From Mycolicibacterium arenosum (lineage in GTDB: Bacteria; Actinomycetota; Actinomycetes; Mycobacteriales; Mycobacteriaceae), in the NCBI RefSeq assembly GCF_024320865.1, contig NZ_JANDBD010000015.1, forward strand, positions 106,728-170,727: a DNA stretch of 64,000 nucleotides. The letters are read 5' to 3'. The notes under the pieces are model-generated. The model was not told the origin of the DNA. It saw only the letters and a program-made list of their open reading frames with translations, and did not search any database. The position numbers were made by a program, and so were the translations under genes. Every line of letters begins with the position of its first letter. Positions within the stretch are counted from its first letter, which is position 1. Shown piece by piece: positions 15,499 to 23,868 of this stretch.

Positions 15499-17021
15499 TT
15501 GGCTGTCTCCTCCGAATCCTTGTCGAGCTCGAACACCGCGAGGTGGGCGAGCGCGTCCTCCTGGCTGACCTTGTGCGCCGACCGCCGTCCGAAGAAGTAG
15601 ACGACGACGCCGAGCGCCACCATCCCGAGGCTGATGGTGCCGACCCACTTCATCCACTCCGCGTCGCCGACACCTGCGCTCTCGAGCCACGACTTGGCGA
15701 ACGAGTAGTAGATACCGCCGACGGTGCCGACGGTGCCGACGATCACCGTGATCCACACGCCGACCATGCCGCCGGGGATCCGCCAGAAGGTCTCGTTCTC
15801 GTAGCGATCGGCGTACTTCTTCCGCGCGATGATCACGGGGAACAGGAAGAAGAAGCCCGAGATCAGCCACACGGTCGACAAACCGCCCTGCAGGAAGATC
15901 GTCGTGTTGACCAGGCTGCTCTGCGAGTACAACCCGACCAGGATCAGCGATGAGATCACACCCTGAATGAGTATGGCGGACACCGGGTTACGGGTACGCG
16001 GGTTCAAGTGGGTGAAGATCCGCGGGAGGTGACGCTCGAGGCCCGACACGAAGATCAGCCGGGAGTACGCCACCTGGTAGGTCATCAGCGCCACCACGAT
16101 GATCAGGGCCAGCACGATGGCGGCGGCCTCCATCAGACCGGGGAACCCGGCGACGTCCAGCATGCCGATGACACCCGTGACGGCGTCGATCTCGTCGGAC
16201 GGCAGAGCCATCATCGTGCCCAGCGTGGTCAGCAGGTAGATGGCGACCAGGGCCGCTGAACCCCACAGGATCATGCGCGGACCGCTCTTGCGCACCGACA
16301 GGAACTCCGCACCCATGTTGTACGGCGTTTCGACGCCGAGCAGGTACAGCAGCACTGTGCCGTAGAGGAAGCCGGCCACGGCGAAGTTCGGAATGGTCGC
16401 CTCCGACCAGCTGAACGGCGTCGCCGAGCCGTTCTTCACCGCGAACAGCACGCCGCAGATGAAGATCGTCAGCGCGAGGACGCCGAACACCACGAACACC
16501 ACGTTCATGATCTTCTGGTTCGCCGCGAGCTTGGCCAGCGCCAGACCGATGACGGCCCAGAGGATCACCAGCTGCAGGATGACGCTCGTCATCACGCCGA
16601 CCTCGCCGTGGAAGGCCAGCAGCAGGAACGAGAGCACCACGGCGGGCGAGGACGCGGCGTTGAGGATCACCGGCACCCACGACAGGTAGCCGCCGATGAA
16701 GCCCCACGTTTCACCCATGGTCCTGGTGGCCCAGATGTACACACCGCCCTGCCCCGGCCACAGGTTGCCGAGTTCGACGACGGCCATGCCCGCGGGAATC
16801 AGGAACGTCAGGATGCCGAGGATCCACATGGGGATGGCGGTCCACCCGCCGGTGGCCATCACCGAGGAGCCGGTGATCCAGCAGATGATGAACACGTAGG
16901 CGGCGGTGAGGCCGAACGTGCTCATCACCTTGGGCAGGATCTGTTCGGGGACCAACTCCGTGGTCATGAGTTTGTCGCGATCGGCGGGCGCCGGCGGCGT
17001 CGCGTCGAGTTCTGCTGTCAT
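15495..17021 (-). CDS. APC superfamily amino acid/amine permease
   Basis: The 508-residue protein has about 12 membrane spans in the APC order, for example TFGLTAAYVFIICWITGSSV, the GVYIWATRTMGETWGFIGGY re-entrant region and VALMTYQVAYSRLIFVSGLERHLP. It resembles GABA/amine permeases. It is translated just before, and coupled to, the amine oxidase gene, so its substrate is probably a primary amine. It starts 66 bp after the ABC ATPase gene on the same strand, so it may be part of a five-gene unit. The C-terminal tail is cytosolic and acidic. Confidence 0.9.
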   Translation of the reverse strand: MTAELDATPPAPADRDKLMTTELVPEQILPKVMSTFGLTAAYVFIICWITGSSVMATGGWTAIPMWILGILTFLIPAGMAVVELGNLWPGQGGVYIWATRTMGETWGFIGGYLSWVPVILNAASSPAVVLSFLLLAFHGEVGVMTSVILQLVILWAVIGLALAKLAANQKIMNVVFVVFGVLALTIFICGVLFAVKNGSATPFSWSEATIPNFAVAGFLYGTVLLYLLGVETPYNMGAEFLSVRKSGPRMILWGSAALVAIYLLTTLGTMMALPSDEIDAVTGVIGMLDVAGFPGLMEAAAIVLALIIVVALMTYQVAYSRLIFVSGLERHLPRIFTHLNPRTRNPVSAILIQGVISSLILVGLYSQSSLVNTTIFLQGGLSTVWLISGFFFLFPVIIARKKYADRYENETFWRIPGGMVGVWITVIVGTVGTVGGIYYSFAKSWLESAGVGDAEWMKWVGTISLGMVALGVVVYFFGRRSAHKVSQEDALAHLAVFELDKDSEETAK

Positions 17022-17068
17022 GTCACTTCTTTCGACTCGAGAAGGGGATATCGAACTACTGCTCTCTG

Positions 17069-17089
17069 CTCTTCGCGCAAGCGCTCATC
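17069..17089. repeat. Short intergenic repeat shared with 23766-23786
   Basis: A 21-nt stretch with the core TTCGCGCAAGCGCTC matches 23766-23786 at 19 of 21 positions in the same orientation. It begins at the stop codon region of the ABC ATPase gene. The other copy sits upstream of rpsB. The inner GCGC-AA-GCGC is nearly self-complementary. Its function is unknown. Confidence 0.45.
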
Positions 17090-17825
17090 ACTGGACGATC
17101 TGTCCGTCTTTCATCCGGATGACACGGCTCGCTTCGTCGGCCACCGTGGGATCGTGAGTGCTGGCGACCACGGTGACGCCGAGCGTCGAGCACAGGTCGC
17201 GCAGCATGCGCACCACCGTCTCCCCCGTGCGGTGGTCCAGGTTCGCCGTGGGTTCGTCGGCGAGTACCAGGGTCGGGTCGCTGATCAGCGACCGCGCGAT
17301 GGCGGTGCGCTGCTGCTCGCCGCCCGACATCTTGGTCGGCTGATGATTGATCCGGTGGGACAGCCCGACCAGTTCCAGTAGTTCGGTCGCCCTCTTGCGC
17401 AACGCCTTGCGGTCGTAGGGCTCGAACATCAGCGGCAGTTCCACGTTCTCCACGGCCGACAGGAACGGGATCAGGTTGTAACTCTGGAAGATGAACCCGA
17501 TGGTGTCGTGCCGCAACGCCGCGAACTGGCTCTCGGAGATCTTCCCGGTGTCCTGGCCGGCGACCTTCACCAGGCCCTTCGTCGGCCGGTCCAGCCCGCC
17601 CATGATGTTGAGCAGCGTGGACTTGCCGCTGCCGCTCGGGCCCATCAGGCAGACGAACTCCCCCGGCATGACCTGGAGTTCGACGGCGACGAGGGCCTTG
17701 ACGACCTCGTCGCCGAGCTTGTGCAGCTTCCACACGTCGGAGATCTCGATGACGGGTGCGGTGGCACCCGCCGTCGGGGTCTCCTCCGTGAGTGGAACAT
17801 CCGTGGTGTCGTCGAGTGCGGTCAC
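17088..17825 (-). CDS. ABC transporter ATP-binding protein, MacB/LolD type
   Basis: The 245-residue ATPase has Walker A GPSGSGKSTLLNIMGGLDRP, the Q-loop FIFQSYNLIPFLSAVENVELP, signature MSGGEQQR, Walker B LVLADEPTANLD, and a His switch STHDP. The sequence is typical of ATPases serving FtsX-type permeases (MacB/LolD branch). It lies 3 nt from the short permease gene upstream. Such systems extrude lipids, peptides or lipoproteins, or work mechanically on the envelope, rather than importing solutes. The substrate is unknown. Confidence 0.93.
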   Translation of the reverse strand: MTALDDTTDVPLTEETPTAGATAPVIEISDVWKLHKLGDEVVKALVAVELQVMPGEFVCLMGPSGSGKSTLLNIMGGLDRPTKGLVKVAGQDTGKISESQFAALRHDTIGFIFQSYNLIPFLSAVENVELPLMFEPYDRKALRKRATELLELVGLSHRINHQPTKMSGGEQQRTAIARSLISDPTLVLADEPTANLDHRTGETVVRMLRDLCSTLGVTVVASTHDPTVADEASRVIRMKDGQIVQ

Positions 17826-17828
17826 GGT

Positions 17829-18395
17829 TTAGCCTCCTGCCGATAGCGAACGAATGGGCGGCCGCGACGCTGCGTTCCACGTCGGGATGATGCTGGTGGC
17901 CAGCGCGGCCGCGATGCTGATGACGACGGCGATGGCCGAGCCGATCAGGATGCCGGAGACGGCGACGCCCGTGGGCGCCAGCCCCGTGACCCCGACGATC
18001 CACCCGCAGAGCGCCGCCAGGACCACGCCGACGATCGCGCCGAGGACGGCGGCCACCACCGGCTCGACGAGCAGCGCGAGAATCACGGGTTTGCGCGGAA
18101 TACCGTTAGCGCCCAGGACTCCCAGTTCCCGCGTGCGGTGCGCGACCGTGCGGGTGGTGGCGACGGCCACCTCCACGACGCCGACGAGCAGCACGGTGAC
18201 CGCGATGAGCACGACGGCGCGGCCGATCTCGTCAGCGTGGCCGAGGGTGGCGGACTGCTCCCTGATACCCGCCGACATCCCGAAGACGATGACGACGAGG
18301 AAGGCGCCGGTGGCGGTGGTGACCACGGGCAGCACCATCTCGCCGATGCGGCGCCGCGCCGACAGCCATCCGTAGGCGAGCCCCTTGCCGATCAT
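17829..18395 (-). CDS. FtsX-like ABC permease, short subunit
   Basis: The 188-residue protein holds a compact FtsX/MacB_PCD-type permease domain: a first span (MVLPVVTTATGAFLVVIVFG), then a three-span C-terminal module beginning AVVLIAVTVLLVGVVEVAVA with the cytosolic TRTVAHRTRELGVLGANGI loop that contacts the ATPase. It lacks the large extracytoplasmic domain of its partner. ATG 18395 overlaps the stop of that partner (ATGA). Together they form a heterodimeric exporter with one long and one short permease. Confidence 0.85.
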   Translation of the reverse strand: MIGKGLAYGWLSARRRIGEMVLPVVTTATGAFLVVIVFGMSAGIREQSATLGHADEIGRAVVLIAVTVLLVGVVEVAVATTRTVAHRTRELGVLGANGIPRKPVILALLVEPVVAAVLGAIVGVVLAALCGWIVGVTGLAPTGVAVSGILIGSAIAVVISIAAALATSIIPTWNAASRPPIRSLSAGG

Positions 18396-19552
18396 CTGTC
18401 CCCCAGGAGGTCGACCGGTCGCTGCTGGAGCAACCGGTGCACGGGTACGAGCGCCCCGACGATCGCCATCGCGGGCAGGAAGGCCGCCACCATCGCGGCG
18501 GCCTGCAACCACGCCGTCGGGGTGGCGATGCTCGGAATCACCAGTGCCACAGCGGCACCCGCGCCGAGGACCCCGACCAGGTAGGCGGTGACGAACACGA
18601 TCGCGGATTCGACGAGGAAGAAGTACAGCACCTCGTCGGCCAACCCGATGCTCGACATGATGCCGAACTCGCGCTTTCGTTCGGCGACGGCGGCGAGGAA
18701 CGACGACAGCGCGATGACGAAGCCCAGCACGAGGCCGATGATCGAGATCAGACCGAGCGTGCTGCTGGTGACCTTGCCGGAGAACAGTGCCGAGTAGGCC
18801 TGATCGAAGGTCAGCGGGCCGCTACCGCCGACGAGGTCGTAGACCAGACCGCGGCCGCTCGGGTCGGGGACCACCGCGGGGTCGTAGGTGGCGGGCAGTC
18901 CCGTGGCCGCACTGAACGTGCTGCCGAGATCGCGTCTCTTCTCCTGGCCGTCCGGCGCGTACACCGTGAGCCACCCGCGGTCGCCGACGAGCGACGACGC
19001 GAGCGAGGTCGACACCCACACACTCTGGCCCGAGCCGTCGATCGCCGCGGTCAAATTCCGGCCGCCGATGCTGACGGTGTCACCGTCGGCGACGCCGATG
19101 CGTTCGGCCAGCCCGGAGCCGAATCGTGCTTGATCGGAGGGGATCTCGTCGACACCGCGCAGCGACACCGGCACCCCGGCGATGTCGGTGATACCGGACA
19201 GGGTGCGTACAGCGCGCCAGCCGTCCGGTATCACGACGGTCGGCGCCGCCCCTTCGGCGACGAGTGCCTGCACGCCTGCGTCGTACTGAACGCCCGCCGC
19301 GGGGACGGCCCACAGCTGCGCGTCGCCGAGGACGTCGGTGACGGAGTCGGCGCCGGTGATGGCGAAGCTCGCGGAGATCGTTCGAACGATCGTGACGCAG
19401 GCAATCGCGAGCGCGATGCCCAGCACGGACAGCGTGAACCGTTCCGGTCTGCGCCGAATGTTGGCCAGGGCGAAGCGCACCAGGCACGAAAGCGTGTTAC
19501 CCGACTCGGCGGCCGCGATCGCCGGCGCTCGAGTGGACGCGGAGGTCTGCAC
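18392..19552 (-). CDS. FtsX-like ABC permease, long subunit
   Basis: The 386-residue protein begins with a short cytosolic tail, then span 1 (FTLSVLGIALAIACVTIVRTI). A large extracytoplasmic domain of about 200 residues follows, then a three-span FtsX core beginning LGLISIIGLVLGFVIALSSF with the loop ERKREFGIMSSIGLADE. This matches the MacB/LolC topology. The start is GTG 19552. It heads the minus-strand gene run permease-permease-ATPase-APC permease-amine oxidase. Confidence 0.87.
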   Translation of the reverse strand: MQTSASTRAPAIAAAESGNTLSCLVRFALANIRRRPERFTLSVLGIALAIACVTIVRTISASFAITGADSVTDVLGDAQLWAVPAAGVQYDAGVQALVAEGAAPTVVIPDGWRAVRTLSGITDIAGVPVSLRGVDEIPSDQARFGSGLAERIGVADGDTVSIGGRNLTAAIDGSGQSVWVSTSLASSLVGDRGWLTVYAPDGQEKRRDLGSTFSAATGLPATYDPAVVPDPSGRGLVYDLVGGSGPLTFDQAYSALFSGKVTSSTLGLISIIGLVLGFVIALSSFLAAVAERKREFGIMSSIGLADEVLYFFLVESAIVFVTAYLVGVLGAGAAVALVIPSIATPTAWLQAAAMVAAFLPAMAIVGALVPVHRLLQQRPVDLLGDR

Positions 19553-19730
19553 ATACGGATGTTGGGATCGCCGTGTTTCACCCGTGGCGATGGGCGGTGT
19601 CCGGCAGGTTAACTAGATGGGCCCCCGATTAACGGGTCGTGTCACCGGGACAACGGAATTCGTAGGTGGAACGGGACCTCTGCGCGAAAAAGCCGCCACG
19701 TCACCGACATTCGATCGTCGGATTCGCGTG

Positions 19731-21137
19731 TCACGCTCGTAACGAGGCGAACGGTGCGGCGTCCTCCAACTCGTACGCCAACCCCAGCAGCCGCGCCTCG
19801 TGACCGACAGTGGTCGCGAACATCATCCCCACCGGCAGTCCGTCCGCCGACCGCGCGAGTGGCAGGGAGATCGCCGGATCCCCCGTGGCGTTCTGCAGCG
19901 GCGTGAATCCGACCCACGCGATGAGCCGATCCATGATCTGTTCGTAATCACCCGTCGGATCCAGATGCCCGATCCGCGGAGTCGTCTCCGCCAGCGTGGG
20001 ATTCAGCACCACGTCGTACTGCCTGCCGAGTGCCGCGGTGATGCGGCGACTGCGCGCCAACCGCGCGATGGCGGCCGGTACGCGATGCAGGTTGCGCGCC
20101 GCCGCACGATCCAAACCGAGGGTGAGGTTGTCGAGTTTCGAGCGGTCGAACGACGGGCCGAACATCCGACGGCCGCCGCGGACGATCGCCATCGCGAGAA
20201 ACGCCCAGTACAACAGGAAGTCGTCCTTGAAGTGTGCGGGCACGGGATTGGAGATGGTGGTCACGTGATGGCCGAGTTCCTCCAGCAGCGCCGCCGTTTT
20301 GAGGGTGAGTTCGGTGACTTCGGGACTCGCGTCCCGCGTGATCGACTGCGTGCACACGGCGATCCGCAAACGCGCGTCCGAGGGACTGCGGACGTCACCG
20401 ATGGGCGGGAGTTTGGGGTTGGGGGTGACGCGCTCCATCTCGCGCAGAAACGCCGCGGTGTCGCGCACGGAGCGGCTGACCACACCGTTGGCCACGATGT
20501 GCAACGGCATCGCCCTGGTCTCCCGGTCGAGCGGCAGCCGTCCGCGCGACGGCTTCAAGCCGACGAGTCCGTTGCACGCCGCGGGAATCCTGATCGATCC
20601 GCCGCCGTCGTTGGCGTGCGCGATCGGCACCACACCCGCCGCGACGAACGCCCCGGACCCCGACGAGGACGCGCCCGCGGTGTACTCCGGATTCCACGGA
20701 TTGCGCACCGATCCGAGCCGCGGATGCTCGGCCGAGCCACTGAATCCGAACTCCGACATACGAGTTCGACCGAGCGGCACCACACCGGTCGCCAGGAAGT
20801 CGCGGGCGAAGTCGCCGTCAGCGGTGCCGGGCCGCGGTTCCCACGCGTCGGTGCCCTGCATCAGCGGCATGCCCGCCACCGCGACGTTGTCCTTGATGTA
20901 CGTGGGCACCCCGTCGAAGTAGCCGCCGTAGGGGCGCGGTGCCGCCGCCCGGCGGCGACTGCGGTCGTACGCCTCGTGGGCCAGACCGTTGAGTTCCGGG
21001 TTCACTCGTTCGGTCCGCGCGATGGCGGCCTCGACGAGTTCGGCCTTCGACACGCGCCGCGCGGCCAGCGCGTCGACGACGCCCACCGCATCGAGATCTC
21101 CGAGCGCGTCATCGGTGAAAGCGGATACTCGAGTCAC
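19731..21137 (-). CDS. amiC: Amidase signature family protein
   Basis: The 468-residue protein has the amidase signature: catalytic Lys in YIKDNVAVAG, the Gly/Ser-rich TAGASSSGSGAFVAAG with the cis-Ser, and the nucleophile Ser in NDGGGSIRIPA. It hydrolyses C-N amide bonds of small substrates in the cytoplasm. Position beside tsf and the start sequence TRVSAFTDDALGDLDAVGV identify it as the Rv2888c (AmiC) orthologue. GTG 21137 is preferred: TAACGT lies 7 nt upstream and the longer open frame to 21242 is not amidase-like. Confidence 0.92.
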   Translation of the reverse strand: MTRVSAFTDDALGDLDAVGVVDALAARRVSKAELVEAAIARTERVNPELNGLAHEAYDRSRRRAAAPRPYGGYFDGVPTYIKDNVAVAGMPLMQGTDAWEPRPGTADGDFARDFLATGVVPLGRTRMSEFGFSGSAEHPRLGSVRNPWNPEYTAGASSSGSGAFVAAGVVPIAHANDGGGSIRIPAACNGLVGLKPSRGRLPLDRETRAMPLHIVANGVVSRSVRDTAAFLREMERVTPNPKLPPIGDVRSPSDARLRIAVCTQSITRDASPEVTELTLKTAALLEELGHHVTTISNPVPAHFKDDFLLYWAFLAMAIVRGGRRMFGPSFDRSKLDNLTLGLDRAAARNLHRVPAAIARLARSRRITAALGRQYDVVLNPTLAETTPRIGHLDPTGDYEQIMDRLIAWVGFTPLQNATGDPAISLPLARSADGLPVGMMFATTVGHEARLLGLAYELEDAAPFASLRA

Positions 21138-21144
21138 CCGATCG

Positions 21145-21175
21145 ACGTTAGCGGTAACCGGTGGCCGCATATGGT
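21145..21175. promoter_or_regulatory. Back-to-back leaderless promoters
   Basis: The start codons of amiC (21137, minus) and the next gene (21182, plus) are only 44 bp apart. On the minus strand TAACGT (21150-21145) ends 7 nt before the amiC GTG. On the plus strand TATGGT (21170-21175) ends 6 nt before GTG 21182. Neither gene has a Shine-Dalgarno sequence. The upstream promoter regions must overlap, so polymerase may not be able to use both at once. Confidence 0.55.
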
Positions 21176-21181
21176 GGAACG

Positions 21182-21781
21182 GTGTCGAGTGGACCGCAGG
21201 GGCCGGGCTGGTGGTGCGCCTCGGACGGCCGCTGGTACCCACCCCAGCCGGCTGTCCCCGCGGCGAGGAGGAAGTCGACTCGCGGGATCTGGATCGCCGT
21301 CCTTGCCGTGGTCGTCGTCCTCATCGCGGGCGTCGGGATCGGCGGCTATCTCATCGTCCGCGCCGTGACGAACGAGGTGTCCAGCGCGCTCGGAGTCGGC
21401 GATCTCGAATGCCCGGCATCGGGTGATATCGGCGAGCTTCTCGGGTCCCCGGTCAGCGGACCGGCCGGGGGCAGCATGATCGTGGCCAGTGGTTGCTACT
21501 ACACCGGGGCCGTCTACGACGTGATCATCGTGTCCGGGTCCACCCTGATCGCCGACGAGCAGATCGCGTCGATGGTCGGCGAGGGTGAAGCCGGCGGAGC
21601 CGAGGTGCGCGACATCGACGTCGGCGACAAGGGCCGGGTGTGGGCGTCGGATACCAAGAGTTCCGCGATCGCGGTCGGCGCCGACGCGCTCGTCAGTGTC
21701 GAGGTGCAGGGCAAGGACTTCGCGTCCATCCCGGATCGGAGCGACGCGGCCGTCGCGATCCTGGAACGGGTACTGCGCTGA
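21182..21781 (+). CDS. Membrane-anchored protein with N-terminal GPGWWxASDGxWYPP motif
   Basis: The 199-residue protein opens with a Trp-rich motif (GPGWWCASDGRWYPPQ) similar to DUF2510-type cytosolic motifs. One membrane helix (GIWIAVLAVVVVLIAGVGIG) follows, then an extracytoplasmic domain of about 140 residues with two cysteines, in LECPASGD and ASGCYYTG, that could form a disulfide. Tail segments such as DIDVGDKGRVWAS and a final AVAILERVL helix look like a small secreted fold. Function is unknown. GTG 21182 is chosen for its TATGGT element. Confidence 0.75.
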   Translation: MSSGPQGPGWWCASDGRWYPPQPAVPAARRKSTRGIWIAVLAVVVVLIAGVGIGGYLIVRAVTNEVSSALGVGDLECPASGDIGELLGSPVSGPAGGSMIVASGCYYTGAVYDVIIVSGSTLIADEQIASMVGEGEAGGAEVRDIDVGDKGRVWASDTKSSAIAVGADALVSVEVQGKDFASIPDRSDAAVAILERVLR

Positions 21782-21796
21782 CTCCCCTGGGGCATA

Positions 21797-21843
21797 AGAG
21801 AAACCCCGCGCCTCCGGATAACCGGACGACGCGGGGTTCTCGT
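21797..21843. terminator. Bidirectional hairpin terminator
   Basis: AACCCCGCG (21802-21810) pairs with CGCGGGGTT (21830-21838), and the arms extend outward through GAGA/TCTC with one bulged A. The loop contains a second stem, TCCGG-ATAA-CCGGA (21813-21826). The hairpin lies between two converging genes, the membrane-anchored protein and tsf. It lacks a clear T-tract, as is common for mycobacterial terminators. Confidence 0.75.
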
Positions 21844-21851
21844 TCCTACGC

Positions 21852-22667
21852 TTAGGGCTGGCCGACCTCGAAGCGGGCGAACCGCGTCACGGTCACGCCC
21901 GCGGCGTCGAGCACCTGCTTGACCGTCTTCTTGTCCTCGGTCAGGGCGGGCTGCTCGAGCAGCACGACGTCCTTGAAGAACCCGGTGAGCCTGCCCTCGA
22001 TGATCTTGGGCAGAGCCTGCTCGGGCTTGCCCTCCTCGCGGGCGGTCTCCTCGGCGACTCGACGCTCGCTGGCGACGAGGTCCGCGGGGACGTCCTCCTT
22101 GGTCAGGTACTTGGCCTTCATGGCCGCGACCTGCTGCGCGATCGTGCGTGCCACGTCGGCGTCACCGCCGGCGTACTCCACGATCACACCCACGGCGGGC
22201 GGCAGGTCCGCCGACCGCTTGTGCAGGTAGGTGGCCACTTCACCGTCGTAGTAGGCGACCCGGCGGAGTTCGAGCTTCTCGCCGATCTTCGCCGACAGGT
22301 CGGCGATCGCCTGCTCGACCGTGGTGTCGCCGGCCGCAGCGGCCTTGAGCGCGTCGACGTCGGTGGCCTTGGCCGCCGCGGCAGCCGCCACGACGAGGTC
22401 CGCCAACGCCTGGAAGTCCGCGTTCTTGGCGACGAAGTCGGTCTCGGAGTTCAGCTCGATGAGCGCGCCGCCCTTGGCCGCGACCAGACCCTCGGCCGTT
22501 GCCCGCTCGGCGCGCTTGCCGACGTCCTTGGCGCCCTTGATGCGGAGCAGTTCGACGGCCTTGTCGAAGTCGCCGTCCGCCTCCACCAGAGCGTTCTTGC
22601 ATGCGAGCATCCCGGAGCCGGTGAGCTCCCGGAGCCGCTTTACGTCGGCAGCGGTGTAATTCGCCAC
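21852..22667 (-). CDS. tsf: Translation elongation factor Ts
   Basis: EF-Ts regenerates EF-Tu-GTP. The 271-residue length equals the M. tuberculosis protein. Signatures are NYTAADVKRLRELTGSGML with CKNALVEADGD, VAAKGGALIELNSETDFVAKN, and the C-terminal LLEQPALTEDKKTVKQVL. GTG 22667 gives the standard N-terminus; the open frame extends upstream to 22793 but overlaps the end of rpsB. A GAGGCGAAG-like ribosome-binding site precedes it. It forms the rpsB-tsf operon. Confidence 0.98.
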   Translation of the reverse strand: MANYTAADVKRLRELTGSGMLACKNALVEADGDFDKAVELLRIKGAKDVGKRAERATAEGLVAAKGGALIELNSETDFVAKNADFQALADLVVAAAAAAKATDVDALKAAAAGDTTVEQAIADLSAKIGEKLELRRVAYYDGEVATYLHKRSADLPPAVGVIVEYAGGDADVARTIAQQVAAMKAKYLTKEDVPADLVASERRVAEETAREEGKPEQALPKIIEGRLTGFFKDVVLLEQPALTEDKKTVKQVLDAAGVTVTRFARFEVGQP

Positions 22668-22699
22668 GTGTTCTTCGCCTCTTTCAGGATTGGTGAGGA

Positions 22700-23530
22700 T
22701 TACGAGGATTCCGCGGGGGTCTCGGCAGCCGGAGCGGCCTCGGCCTCGGCGGGGGCACCGGCCGTCGCGCCTGCGAGCAGCTCCTGCTCCCACTCGGGAA
22801 GCGGCTCGGCCGCTTCGGCCTCGGACTTGTTCGAGCCGGCACCGGAGCGGGCCTGCAGACCCTCGGCGACCGCGGAGGCGATCACCTTGGTGAGCAGAGC
22901 GGCCGAGCGGATGGCGTCGTCGTTGCCCGGAATCGGGTAGTTGACCTGATCGGGATCGCAGTTGGTGTCCAGGATCGCGATGACCGGGATGCCGAGCTTG
23001 ATGGCTTCGCTGACCGCGAGGTGCTCCTTGTTGGTGTCGACGACCCAGATCGCCGACGGCACCTTGGCCATGTCGCGGATACCGCCGAGGCTGCGCTCGA
23101 GCTTGTTCTTCTCACGGGTCAGCATCAAGATCTCCTTCTTGGTGCGTCCCTCCATGCCACCGGTCTGCTCCATGCTCTCCAGCTCCTTCAGGCGCTGAAG
23201 GCGCTTGTGGACGGTGGAGAAGTTGGTGAGCATGCCACCGAGCCAGCGCTGGTTCACGTACGGCATGCCGACGCGCGTCGCCTCTTCGGCGATGGACTCC
23301 TGCGCCTGCTTCTTGGTGCCGACGAACATGATGCTGCCGCCGTGCGCGACGGTTTCCTTGACGAACTCGTACGCCTGGTCGATGTACGTCAGCGTCTGCT
23401 GCAGGTCGATGATGTAGATGCCGTTGCGGTCGGTGAAGATGAACCGCTTCATCTTGGGGTTCCAGCGACGGGTCTGATGCCCGAAGTGGGTGCCGCTGTC
23501 GAGCAGCTGCTTCATGGTTACAACAGCCAT
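22700..23530 (-). CDS. rpsB: 30S ribosomal protein S2
   Basis: The 276-residue S2 has the family signature MKQLLDSGTHFGHQTRRWNP, GIYIIDLQQTLTYID, FVGTKKQAQESIAEEA and a PSAIWVVDTNKEHLAVSEA segment. The acidic Ala/Glu-rich C-terminal tail (EAEAAPAAETPAESS) is typical of mycobacteria. It is the first gene of rpsB-tsf and has a strong promoter about 190 nt upstream of the start. Confidence 0.98.
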   Translation of the reverse strand: MAVVTMKQLLDSGTHFGHQTRRWNPKMKRFIFTDRNGIYIIDLQQTLTYIDQAYEFVKETVAHGGSIMFVGTKKQAQESIAEEATRVGMPYVNQRWLGGMLTNFSTVHKRLQRLKELESMEQTGGMEGRTKKEILMLTREKNKLERSLGGIRDMAKVPSAIWVVDTNKEHLAVSEAIKLGIPVIAILDTNCDPDQVNYPIPGNDDAIRSAALLTKVIASAVAEGLQARSGAGSNKSEAEAAEPLPEWEQELLAGATAGAPAEAEAAPAAETPAESS

Positions 23531-23722
23531 GGTTAGCCGATGTCCTTCTGTGTCGGTTGTCGCCGAGCATCGGGTGATGCCTGGCCCTAGCGTCTGTTGC
23601 GTGCCGGACCCGGCCTGAGAAACCCCAGGTAGGGACCGCCCGGCATGCTGATGCGGCCCTGGAACATCGGGGCTGCGGCACAGGCGCGCGAAGTCAATCC
23701 GGTGAGACGGATTGCGGGAGCG

Positions 23723-23750
23723 AGTTTACACCGACGAAACCCCTGGTCAA
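23723..23750 (-). promoter_or_regulatory. Sigma-A-type promoter of rpsB-tsf
   Basis: Reading leftward, TTGACC (23750-23745) and TAAACT (23728-23723) are separated by 16 bp and closely match the housekeeping consensus. The predicted start near 23716 gives an untranslated leader of about 185 nt before the rpsB ATG at 23530. This is the best-formed promoter in the window. Confidence 0.75.
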
Positions 23751-23765
23751 AACCGGCGTTGCCGG

Positions 23766-23786
23766 CTCCTCGCGCAAGCGCTCGTC
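23766..23786. repeat. Short intergenic repeat shared with 17069-17089
   Basis: This is the second copy of the 21-nt element with core CTCGCGCAAGCGCTC. It lies immediately upstream of the -35 element of the rpsB promoter. Two bases differ from the copy at 17069. Confidence 0.45.
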
Positions 23787-23868
23787 GGTCGATGCACAGT
23801 CACGCGTTCATCCCCGGGACACCCACCCGCCCCTTTCGCCGTCGGCGCCGCGGCGGTGAACTGGTGCC

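Larger units (their letters stand above)
23531..23868. other. Intergenic region holding the rpsB leader
   Basis: This gap of about 340 bp separates rpsB (minus) from the M23 peptidase gene (plus). The left 185 bp would be the untranslated leader of the rpsB-tsf mRNA if transcription starts near 23716. A long r-protein leader may bind S2 for feedback control, but I see no clear structural motif. The right part holds the 23766 copy of a short repeat and the upstream region of the peptidase gene, for which I find no convincing promoter. Confidence 0.6.

Noticed and set aside
13432..15600. A very long plus-strand open frame opposite the amine oxidase gene.
   Set aside because: It is the GC-rich antisense shadow of the amine oxidase, has no recognisable domain, and is rich in Arg, Val and His as such shadows are.
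15499..15870. N-terminal extension of the amine oxidase into the permease gene.
   Set aside because: The extension is Arg/His-rich shadow sequence; ATG 15498 with an ATGA overlap is the natural start.
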